Origin: Bacteroidales bacterium UBA2764
GTDB lineage: Bacteria > Bacteroidota > Bacteroidia > Bacteroidales > Paludibacteraceae
Direction of reading: 5' to 3'
Assembly: GCA_002352705.1 (NCBI GenBank)
Contig: DEIW01000051.1
Span: 1 to 14,063 of the forward strand
Length of the DNA: 14,063 nucleotides
Shown: piece after piece, positions 1 through 6,636 of the stretch
Layout: every line of letters starts with the position of its first letter
Position numbering within the stretch: the stretch's first letter is position 1
Notes under the pieces: model-generated
Database searches by the model: none
What the model saw: only the letters and a program-made list of their open reading frames with translations
Told to the model about the DNA's origin: nothing
Position numbers and translations under genes: made by a program

Positions 1-1981
1 AAATAGAATCCACTTCTTTGAGTGTATAAGGCAGATAGTTATATTTGGCTCTATCGTCTGCACGCCATTGTGAGAAAACTGATTCATGGATGCTCTCGTC
101 CCATCCTCTCATTGAAGAATTTTGTGCAAATAGATTTTGGGGCGTTGCATCATATCTAAGACCGCCATACAATACCGCTGTAGAATATGTATTTGCCGTG
201 TCCCGATAACATAACTCACGCGTGGATGATACGCGGAACATATTGTATTTGTCTGACATGCTTCGTCCGTCAGCAGTTGGCAGATACTCAATAGGCATAT
301 TATAGAAGATACCATCCGGTGCAAAGTAAATATTCTCTCCTTCTTTAATTTGAGCCGAATCAATAATAGCTTGCCAAACGGCTTGCTGTAATTGAGGATA
401 AGGCATGGAATCTAACTCTGCTTCATTTCCTATAACCACACATTTTGGAGTAATCCAGTCTTTTCGGAGGATGAGGGCAATGTATTTTTCTTCCCCTTGA
501 GGTATATGTGTTCCGCCTTCCAAATTTACTTTTATAAACTCTACGGCTAAATCTTTTTGAGTAAGGTTTTGTTGTATTTGCGGAACTCCGTTATGGGTAA
601 TTTTATGTATAGTAGAATCGTGTGACTCCGATAATTTAGAAATGATTTCATGCTCTAATAAAATAACCTCATCATTTAAATTCTCATTATGTGATATTCC
701 TGTTGAGATATTTTGATGTATTCGTAACTCACTCAGTCTTTCATATTTGGCGGACAATATAGAATCCTGTGTGTTCAATATTGATTGTTGCAATATTCTC
801 TCACTATTAAGTAGTAAGCCTTTATTAAATAAACATACTTCATATGCTAGTGAATCCATTTGTGCATTTTGGCTACTATCAATGACATATTCGTATATCG
901 TTTGATACAAAATAGATGGTATTATTTCTGATTTGTATTTGGAATATGACTGTCCTAAACTAAGTAGTGTCTTATTTTTTTGAAGTTGAAAACACCTATT
1001 TATGTATGTAAAAATTTTATCTTCATTATTTGTTACCCAACACGCTCTTGCAATTTTCATCATTAATTCGGGAGTCTCGCCATAACATTTTATATTTTGT
1101 GGCGCAACAGATAGTAATAAATCTACAGCACCTTTTATTTTATCTTCATCAGATGAGTAAACTCCATTTTCAAATATATAACCTGACAATTCAATATTCC
1201 AATTAGTAAGTTGACATTTATATTCTGCCCCATTTTTGGATAATATTTCGATTGCGTAACTTAGCAAAGCTTCAGCATCGTTTAATTTATATTGATCTGC
1301 ATAACATTGACTAAGAAACCTAATATAATTGGCATAATATGGATGTGTCTCGCCTAATGCTTTTCTCATCATTGTTATTGCTATATTCGCACAAGATATA
1401 GCACTCTCGTATTCTTCTGCGGACTTATAACATCTTGCTATGAGGTACAATTCTGTTGCTATGCCTTCTGAATCTTCATCAAAGAAGAATAACTTATACA
1501 ATGACATATATACATCAGCATATTCTTTTGCTTTTTTGATATCTCCGACTTCTTCATATGTATTTGCGATATGAGCGATGAGAGTTGCGTAAGGGTGAGA
1601 ATAAATGTCATCTAATTGTTGATATAACTCCTTGGATTTAAGCAGCCAATATAATGCTTCATTATCCTCATTGCATAAACCACTATATCCATGATATACC
1701 TCGCGTAAAATAATCAAATTATTAGGTTCTGGAAGCTTTGCGGAGAGGATTTCTGCATCAACTAAGAAATAGATTGCACTATCTTCTTGCCCTCTCATGC
1801 TGTAGATGCCAAATTGAGCAAGGTCATAGAGAGCAGAATCAGCAATATCCCATTCTGTTTTATCTTGAAGATAATTAAGAATTTCGTAGACACGATGTTG
1901 AGCATCTTCTTGGGCGGAGATGTGTATGCAAAAAATTACATGCAGTACAACAATAGATGCTATTTTATAAATATGCTGCAT
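1..1981 (-). CDS. Exported helical-repeat (TPR-like)/CHAT-domain protease, C-terminus outside window
   Basis: The frame stays open from the ATG at 1981 to the left edge, giving 660 residues with no stop. Residues 1-24 look like a Sec signal peptide (hydrophobic core, likely cleavage after SAQ), so the protein should act in the periplasm or at the surface. Residues about 30-450 are helical and TPR-like; motifs such as YEEVGDIKKAKEYADVY (142-158) and YKSAEEYESAISCANIAI (185-202) fit TPR helices. From about 475 the sequence matches the start of a CHAT domain (caspase-like clan CD): IYFAPDGIFYNMPIEYLP (551-568), FRVSSTREL (582-590) and AVLYGGLRYD (602-611). The catalytic His and Cys normally lie further on and are off the window, so activity cannot be judged. 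The ATG directly abuts the stop of the 98-residue gene (TAA then ATG), which suggests translational coupling. Domain assignment is secure; protease activity and target are inferred. Confidence 0.88.
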   Translation of the reverse strand, partial: MQHIYKIASIVVLHVIFCIHISAQEDAQHRVYEILNYLQDKTEWDIADSALYDLAQFGIYSMRGQEDSAIYFLVDAEILSAKLPEPNNLIILREVYHGYSGLCNEDNEALYWLLKSKELYQQLDDIYSHPYATLIAHIANTYEEVGDIKKAKEYADVYMSLYKLFFFDEDSEGIATELYLIARCYKSAEEYESAISCANIAITMMRKALGETHPYYANYIRFLSQCYADQYKLNDAEALLSYAIEILSKNGAEYKCQLTNWNIELSGYIFENGVYSSDEDKIKGAVDLLLSVAPQNIKCYGETPELMMKIARACWVTNNEDKIFTYINRCFQLQKNKTLLSLGQSYSKYKSEIIPSILYQTIYEYVIDSSQNAQMDSLAYEVCLFNKGLLLNSERILQQSILNTQDSILSAKYERLSELRIHQNISTGISHNENLNDEVILLEHEIISKLSESHDSTIHKITHNGVPQIQQNLTQKDLAVEFIKVNLEGGTHIPQGEEKYIALILRKDWITPKCVVIGNEAELDSMPYPQLQQAVWQAIIDSAQIKEGENIYFAPDGIFYNMPIEYLPTADGRSMSDKYNMFRVSSTRELCYRDTANTYSTAVLYGGLRYDATPQNLFAQNSSMRGWDESIHESVFSQWRADDRAKYNYLPYTLKEVDSI

Positions 1982-2278
1982 TTAGTAACTTATACAACAA
2001 CTAAAATCTCCTATTAATTCTGAATTGAGTAGATGATGAGCAAAATCATTAAAAGTAATATCAATTGGAGAATGCATATTGTCATTACATGCTTTTGTAA
2101 GAAGACTTATGATTTCACCTTTTGTTACAGGATTAGATAATCCGGATAAGTTTGCATGTAGTTGAGATTTTATTGCTTCATCAATATTACCTTTCGAATA
2201 TGTAACATATTCATAAGTCTTTTCTCCTGTTGAAATATCTTGAATAGCTTCAAATGAAAAATTTAATTTTGCTGTCAT
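1982..2278 (-). CDS. Small protein of unknown function (98 aa) coupled to the CHAT protease gene
   Basis: I do not recognise this family. The 98-residue product has no signal peptide and no membrane segment, so it is probably cytoplasmic. It begins MTAKLNFSFEAIQDIS, has a polar, partly helical middle, and ends GDFSCCISY, with two adjacent cysteines near the C-terminus. That the gene is real is supported by a good promoter upstream (2346-2377) and by its TAA stop abutting the ATG of the CHAT gene with no spacing. It is the first gene of a two-gene unit. A regulator, partner or substrate of the CHAT protease are all possible, but an exported protease and a cytoplasmic small protein would not meet without some transport route. 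The AT content matches the neighbouring cassette. Confidence 0.7.
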   Translation of the reverse strand: MTAKLNFSFEAIQDISTGEKTYEYVTYSKGNIDEAIKSQLHANLSGLSNPVTKGEIISLLTKACNDNMHSPIDITFNDFAHHLLNSELIGDFSCCISY

Positions 2279-2345
2279 AATTTTATTATTTTTGAATTTG
2301 AATAATTTATGTTCTCTAAAACATCTTACGATATTTTATCGGCTG

Positions 2346-2377
2346 CAAAGATACTATAATTTTTTTATTCCTCCAAA
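2346..2377 (-). promoter_or_regulatory. Bacteroidota-type promoter for the 98-aa/CHAT unit
   Basis: On the minus strand TTTG (2377-2374) is followed after exactly 20 nt by TATCTTTG (2353-2346). This matches the Bacteroidota -33/-7 consensus TTTG / TAnnTTTG. It leaves a leader of roughly 60 nt before the ATG at 2278. The leader is AT-rich with no obvious Shine-Dalgarno sequence, as is usual in this phylum. It separates the small-protein/CHAT unit from the caspase/sigma/anti-sigma unit. Confidence 0.75.
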
Positions 2378-2423
2378 TTTTTTCGCAAAAGAAATTTACA
2401 AAAAAAGTGAGTGCAAGTCTTGC

Positions 2424-3110
2424 TTATTTCAAAAATTCAACTAGTTGTTTCTGGATGCTTTTAATATCTTCATTATCAGGATATTCACTTTCTATATTAT
2501 TAATTATTTCTAATGCTTTTTCATAATCTCCATCATTTATATAAGATACAGCAAGAAACCAACCTATTTGGTAAGCACAATCATCTTCTATATCAACAAA
2601 TTCATCCTTTGTTAAAACATACAATCGGGAAAGTTCGTCTATAGTTTCAGCCAAATCTTTTCCTTCTTGGGCATTAGTAAATAAATCCGTAAGATGAACC
2701 TTTGTTTCCTCGTCTATTGTACCACGTGAAGATGCTGCAAAATCAGACATCACACCAACAGATGCATTATAAGCATATTGACGTATTTCATGCCGATAAT
2801 AAAGACGACTTCCTTCTATGCCGGAAAGAACCATAATAAAGGTTATGGATGCAGCAATACTTGTAATCTTAATCCAATTCCTTCTGAGAGGTGTGACTTT
2901 CTGCTCATGTTGCTCTTGTAGGATAATCTTCTGTTCCTCTTGGCTCTTGACTTGCTTGATTCCACGGATAAGATACAGATGTTCACGCACCTGTTGCTTT
3001 AGTTCCGGATTCTGTCCTATCTCCGTCTTGAACTGCTGTTCTTCTTCTGTGGACATCTGTCCCTTGAGAAATCGGTCTATTTGCTCATTATATATGCTGT
3101 TATCTTTCAT
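2424..3110 (-). CDS. Single-pass membrane anti-sigma factor with C-terminal helical (TPR-like) domain
   Basis: The 228-residue product has the layout of Bacteroidota anti-sigma factors. Its N-terminus, YNEQIDRFLKGQMSTEEEQQ (7-26) followed by NPELKQQV (34-41), resembles the sigma-binding segment often found in them; no zinc-binding His/Cys set is seen. A polar, coiled-coil-like linker (about 50-72) precedes one membrane helix (about 79-98). The basic residues just before it (LRRNWIK) predict N-in topology, placing residues about 100-228 in the periplasm. The C-terminal part contains a TPR-like helix pair (179-206, YQIGWFLAVSYINDGDYEKA and onward). Its ATG lies inside the end of the sigma gene (11-nt overlap), the usual sign of a sigma/anti-sigma pair. 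Inferred role: it holds the ECF factor at the membrane until a periplasmic signal, possibly proteolysis, releases it. Confidence 0.8.
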   Translation of the reverse strand: MKDNSIYNEQIDRFLKGQMSTEEEQQFKTEIGQNPELKQQVREHLYLIRGIKQVKSQEEQKIILQEQHEQKVTPLRRNWIKITSIAASITFIMVLSGIEGSRLYYRHEIRQYAYNASVGVMSDFAASSRGTIDEETKVHLTDLFTNAQEGKDLAETIDELSRLYVLTKDEFVDIEDDCAYQIGWFLAVSYINDGDYEKALEIINNIESEYPDNEDIKSIQKQLVEFLK

Positions 3111-3708
3111 AGGACGCTATCACTTTCTTTATAAAATCACTAAACTTATGTTTGCATCTATTGGCTTGTGTTTTGCTAACATCTTCGCTCTTCATACCAA
3201 ACATATCTGCTATAGTCCGATGGCTTAAACCATCCCAATAGAAACTCCAAAGGATTTGATTGCAAGGAGGTTTCATCTGTCGCACTCCTTCCCGGACTTG
3301 TTGTTCTATCCAATTAAGGTATTCTTGATCTGTTTGTTCTTCTGCAATTTCATAGCCGACAAGATTTTCCAACTCTTCCAGTTTGTCGTTTCTTATAGGC
3401 TCAAAGTCCGAATCGGTTATATTATCCGATAACAAATAGGTCGGATGTGAACGATTCACCTTATTACGCGCTATATTGATACAGATAGAAAGGAAAAAGG
3501 TATATAATGAACTGGTCAAATCCAATAATTCGTTATTCTGTATTTTGAGAAAAAGGGTAATCGAGGAATCCTGAAATATATCCTCAATATCATCTTCCTG
3601 CAATACAGGGAAACGTGATTCAAGATAGCATAATGTCCTTTGCCTATTTTCTTCAAAGAAAGCATTAAGCTCGGAAGATGTTATACTATGGATTGAATTA
3701 AGTTTCAT
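3100..3708 (-). CDS. ECF-type RNA polymerase sigma factor
   Basis: This is a 202-residue sigma-70 family protein of the extracytoplasmic-function type. Region 2 covers about 18-85, with DDIEDIFQDSSITLFLKI (39-56) in the place of the canonical E/D-DI-x-QD core-binding motif. Region 4 covers about 130-192, with the helix-turn-helix LSHRTIADMFGMKSEDVSKT (161-180). I chose the ATG at 3708 because it overlaps the stop of the caspase gene as ATGA; a longer frame from 3747 would add 13 residues with no sigma-factor character. It should direct RNA polymerase to a small regulon that cannot be read from this window. Its own operon promoter is the housekeeping type, so autoregulation is not evident. Region 2 is somewhat divergent (FQDSSI), but the family call is firm. 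Confidence 0.9.
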   Translation of the reverse strand: MKLNSIHSITSSELNAFFEENRQRTLCYLESRFPVLQEDDIEDIFQDSSITLFLKIQNNELLDLTSSLYTFFLSICINIARNKVNRSHPTYLLSDNITDSDFEPIRNDKLEELENLVGYEIAEEQTDQEYLNWIEQQVREGVRQMKPPCNQILWSFYWDGLSHRTIADMFGMKSEDVSKTQANRCKHKFSDFIKKVIASYER

Positions 3709-4610
3709 TTTATGCTTGTTTCTACTACAATATGTTGCTTTCTCCAATTAGGTAATACACGTTGCATGGTTTCTCCCACCGCATTGATATATTGTATCAC
3801 TTGTTTGAAAGACTTATTTTTGAGTTCCTTATATAATGCATAACTCAATGGACCATAATAAATTCCATCAATCTGTACTTCTGTGTTTTGTTGCCACGCT
3901 TGACAGGCTTCAAGAACGATAATCGGAGACATGTTTTTGTTTGATTGCAACACATAATGGAATGATGTTTCTTGTTCTCGGATAGGACGAAAGATCTTGT
4001 CTTCTGAAAATCCGATATAAGTTCCTCGCACAGGTGCATCATCATCAAAAGGTACATCATTTTCTTCCCGAGACATTGTTCCCGAATGACAAGCATCTAT
4101 CACAACCAATAACATGCCTTTTTGTCCGATTTTCTCTCTTATCCTATTAAAGAATGCATTTAACTCATCATCTAAAATGTGTTTGTCTCCTTCGTAAATA
4201 CCTTTGCGATAGTACATCGAAGCATCAATAGGAACAAAGGACTCATCCCATCCGTCTTGTTCGTCTCCATTTATATCTTCATACGGCTGTCCATGACCTG
4301 ATAAATGGATATAAATAGTATCATTAGGCTTGCAAGTCATGGTTAACGTTTCAAATGCTTGACGAATGTTGGCAGCAGTTGCAGTCGTATTTACCAGCGT
4401 ATCAATAGTAAATCCCTTTGATTGCATAATCGTTTTGAGGATCCGAATATCGTTAGCTCCATTGATATCATTCCATTGGCTATTTTTGTATTTTGAATAC
4501 TGCGAAATACCAACTAATAATGCTCTGGATTCAGAAAAGGCAAATAGGCTATTACTCATCAATATAATACCCAAAACAAAAATATGTAAACAAAATTTGG
4601 ATAATTGCAT
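3705..4610 (-). CDS. Exported caspase-like (C14-type) cysteine peptidase
   Basis: The 301-residue product starts with a signal peptide (about 1-25, hydrophobic FVLGIILM, no lipobox), predicting export. Residues about 28-180 form a caspase-type p20 fold. RALLVGISQY (29-38) is the first strand, YIHLSGHGQ (100-108) carries the catalytic His106, and VVIDACHSGT (169-178) carries the catalytic Cys174. Both dyad residues are present, so it is probably active, with the Asp/Arg/Lys preference of prokaryotic C14 enzymes not predictable here. The region 110-128 is acidic (EDINGDEQDGWDE) and could bind calcium, as in some metacaspases; that is speculation. It is first in the operon with the sigma and anti-sigma genes, overlapping the sigma start by 4 nt. 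Such coupling suggests that the peptidase senses or processes something that controls sigma release. Confidence 0.9.
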   Translation of the reverse strand: MQLSKFCLHIFVLGIILMSNSLFAFSESRALLVGISQYSKYKNSQWNDINGANDIRILKTIMQSKGFTIDTLVNTTATAANIRQAFETLTMTCKPNDTIYIHLSGHGQPYEDINGDEQDGWDESFVPIDASMYYRKGIYEGDKHILDDELNAFFNRIREKIGQKGMLLVVIDACHSGTMSREENDVPFDDDAPVRGTYIGFSEDKIFRPIREQETSFHYVLQSNKNMSPIIVLEACQAWQQNTEVQIDGIYYGPLSYALYKELKNKSFKQVIQYINAVGETMQRVLPNWRKQHIVVETSIK

Positions 4611-4664
4611 GACCGATGCTAAAAGTTTAGAATCTTAAAACCTATCTCTTTTCCCATTTGCGTG

Positions 4665-4696
4665 CAAAATTACAACTTTTTTCGGATATATGCAAA
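4665..4696 (-). promoter_or_regulatory. Promoter of the caspase-sigma-anti-sigma operon
   Basis: On the minus strand TTTG (4696-4693), a 20-nt spacer and TAATTTTG (4672-4665) match the Bacteroidota -33/-7 consensus. The leader to the ATG at 4610 is about 50 nt. The -33 element starts within a few bases of the terminator of the preceding gene (4698-4723), so the two units are cleanly separated. Confidence 0.78.
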
Positions 4697-4697
4697 T

Positions 4698-4723
4698 AAA
4701 AAACGCCCGGATGGACGTTTTTT
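4698..4723 (-). terminator. Rho-independent terminator of the upstream BspA/LRR unit
   Basis: On the minus strand the sequence reads A6-CG-TCC, loop ATCC, GGG-CG-T6. This forms an 11-bp stem including one T-G wobble and ends in a T-tract. The same position reads less well on the plus strand, where the wobble becomes a C-A mismatch, so the terminator is oriented for minus-strand transcripts. Confidence 0.75.
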
Positions 4724-4725
4724 AT

Positions 4726-4899
4726 TGTTTAGCGCAAGCGGTGGCCGCTGCGTAGTGTTTCGCTGGTTTGACGGCATAGTCGCTTGTTACATCGTTTGTT
4801 TGGCGGCATAGCCGCTGCGTGGTGTTTCGCTTGTTTGGCGGCAAAGCCGCTTGTTGCTTCGCTGGTTTGACGGCAAAGCCGCTTGTTGTGTTTAGCGCA
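4726..4899. repeat. Array of five imperfect hairpin repeats bounded by an 11-bp direct repeat
   Basis: Five imperfect units of 32-35 bp start near 4731, 4766, 4798, 4833 and 4865. Four begin GTTTG, then carry a hairpin core (GCGGCAAAGCCGC or close variants such as ACGGCATAGTCGC), then a GTTT/TTCGCT-like tail. The array is bounded by two exact copies of TGTTTAGCGCA at 4726-4736 and 4889-4899. The second copy contains the stop codon of the LRR gene. Removing one copy plus the array (163 bp) would place the stop codon only a few bases from the terminator at 4698-4723. Insertion with target duplication, or tandem expansion of the gene end, would both explain this. There are no unique spacers, so it is not a CRISPR array. 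Confidence 0.8.
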
Positions 4900-6628
4900 G
4901 TTCGATGCCGAGGGCGTTGAAGGTTTTGCCATCACGGAGGATGAGAAGTTGACCGTTGCGGAGCATCTTGTAACCCTGCCTGTCATCATTTATATCCTCC
5001 ATGCCCATCGGAGTCTGTGTGGTAAACGAGCCGGTGGCAGTATCCAACACTTTGCCGTCTATATCCTTTGATGTAAGGGTATAAGAATAGGTCGTTCCGC
5101 TCTCCAAACCGGTTAAAGTAAACGAGAATCCAACTGCTTGCGTCTGCCGGGGCGCGTTATTACGTGCAGGCGCATGGAAAGCAATCGTGCGCAACACCCC
5201 ATCAGAACCAAACACAAGCGTGCATATTGTATTGCCGTTCTCATCGCGGATGATCAGTTCATAAGTCTCCGCATCCTTAACAGCCGGCCATACCACAGCG
5301 ACCGAAGAAGTTCCGGGTGTCAGTACTATTTCCGGCACTTCGACCTGGTTGGCACTAATCGGCAAGATTGCCGCAACCAGATTCCACGACTTAGCCGCTT
5401 GGTAGGCTTCCACACTTTGCGCAGGCACAAATAACTTAACCTGATGGCTGGCAGAAAAAATATCGTTGCCAACATGGTCTATCCAATTTGTAGCCGGCAG
5501 CGTCTCCGCATAGCATATAACGGAATCGAGCGTGTGGCAATACCCCATAGCCAGCGGTTCGACCCGCGTGACAGTCGAAGGAATGGTTACAGTCCGCAGG
5601 CTGTCGCTTTTATATAAAGCATAGCTGCTGATTGTCTCTGTTCCGTACGGAATGGAGTATCCGCCTTTTCTCCCGCAAGGGAACTGCCAAAGCGTCTTTC
5701 TGTCTTTGCTGAACAACACGCCGTCAATGGAGCAGAAGTTTGGATTATCCGGGGCGACATTGATGGACATAAGCCCTTTACAAGCATTGAATGCCGAGCC
5801 ATTAGCATTTCCCTCTATATCTCCGAGTGAGGTGACTCCGGAATGAATATATACTGTAGTAAGGCTGTCGCAGCGACTAAATGCATCAAATCCTATAGTT
5901 GTGACGCTCTCCGGAATATTAATGGATTTCAAGCTGCGGCAATCAGTAAATGCCCAAGGAGCTATTTCCGTGAGTTGCTCAGGAAAGCCGATATGAGCCA
6001 TTCTGCCACATTCTCTGAAAGCCCCCTCCGGAATGCGGGTAACGGTATTAGGAATAGTAACTGATGTCAATAATAAACTTGTCGCAAATGCTTCTTCTTC
6101 CAGAGAAGTAACCGTGCCGGGAATCGTGTAATCCCCTTCCTTGAATGCGGGGTAACGAATCAGCTTGGTCTGATTTTTGTCAAACAACACACCGTCCCTT
6201 GAACTATAGTTGGTATTATCGGGGGATACGTCAACAGAAAGCAGCGAGAGGCAGAGATAGAAAGGTCTTTCCTTGATATAATTTACGCTGGCAGGAATGG
6301 AAACCGATTGCAGACTGAAGCAAGCATGGAAAGCGTCGTTTATATACAGAATACCTTCCGGAATGACAACTGAGACAAGGCTGTCACACCTATAAAAAGC
6401 TGTTTCCCCGATTCCCGTGACGCTGTATGGGACATTCTCATAAGTTACAGACGTGGGAATAGTGAGCTCTTTCAGTTTGTTATTAACAGGTGCTACAATC
6501 TCAGCCGTCTGTTTTTCTGTGTCCAAATTGTAATACAGATCACCTACTTGAACTTTCTTGAGAATTTCAGCCTGCACCATGGTCATAGTTGCCATGACAG
6601 CCACCAACAATGTAACAAAATGTTTCAT
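4892..6628 (-). CDS. Secreted BspA-type leucine-rich-repeat protein with FN3-like domain
   Basis: The 578-residue product has a Sec signal peptide (1-20, ending VQA), then VQVGDLYYNL (26-35), an opening shared with the other LRR protein in the window. Residues about 55-375 hold BspA/LRR_5 repeats of the form IPxxVTxIGxxAFxxCxSLxxVxIP, for example 236-262. They are interrupted by two DNTNYSSRDGVLF-type segments (137-149, 294-306). A cap motif, LFVPAQSVEAYQAAKSW, ends the solenoid at about 415. A fibronectin-III-like domain follows (about 430-537), and the tail YKMLRNGQLLILRDGKTFNA (553-572) resembles a short type IX secretion sorting signal. It is probably a surface or secreted adhesion/binding protein. 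Its ATG is 8 nt after the stop of the YitT gene, so it may be read from the gcvP promoter. Confidence 0.9.
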   Translation of the reverse strand: MKHFVTLLVAVMATMTMVQAEILKKVQVGDLYYNLDTEKQTAEIVAPVNNKLKELTIPTSVTYENVPYSVTGIGETAFYRCDSLVSVVIPEGILYINDAFHACFSLQSVSIPASVNYIKERPFYLCLSLLSVDVSPDNTNYSSRDGVLFDKNQTKLIRYPAFKEGDYTIPGTVTSLEEEAFATSLLLTSVTIPNTVTRIPEGAFRECGRMAHIGFPEQLTEIAPWAFTDCRSLKSINIPESVTTIGFDAFSRCDSLTTVYIHSGVTSLGDIEGNANGSAFNACKGLMSINVAPDNPNFCSIDGVLFSKDRKTLWQFPCGRKGGYSIPYGTETISSYALYKSDSLRTVTIPSTVTRVEPLAMGYCHTLDSVICYAETLPATNWIDHVGNDIFSASHQVKLFVPAQSVEAYQAAKSWNLVAAILPISANQVEVPEIVLTPGTSSVAVVWPAVKDAETYELIIRDENGNTICTLVFGSDGVLRTIAFHAPARNNAPRQTQAVGFSFTLTGLESGTTYSYTLTSKDIDGKVLDTATGSFTTQTPMGMEDINDDRQGYKMLRNGQLLILRDGKTFNALGIELR

Positions 6629-6636
6629 ATTCGTGT

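Noticed and set aside
109..363. 84-codon minus-strand frame
   Set aside because: It lies inside the CHAT gene in another frame.
2413..2423. Terminator after the anti-sigma gene
   Set aside because: GCAAGACTTGC can form only a 4-bp stem with a 3-nt loop and is separated from the T-run, so it is too weak to call.
4726..4899. CRISPR-like array
   Set aside because: The units adjoin each other without unique spacers and differ in length and sequence; no cas genes are nearby.
4729..4989. 86-codon minus-strand frame through the hairpin array
   Set aside because: It overlaps the end of the LRR gene in another frame, and its composition simply reflects the repeats.
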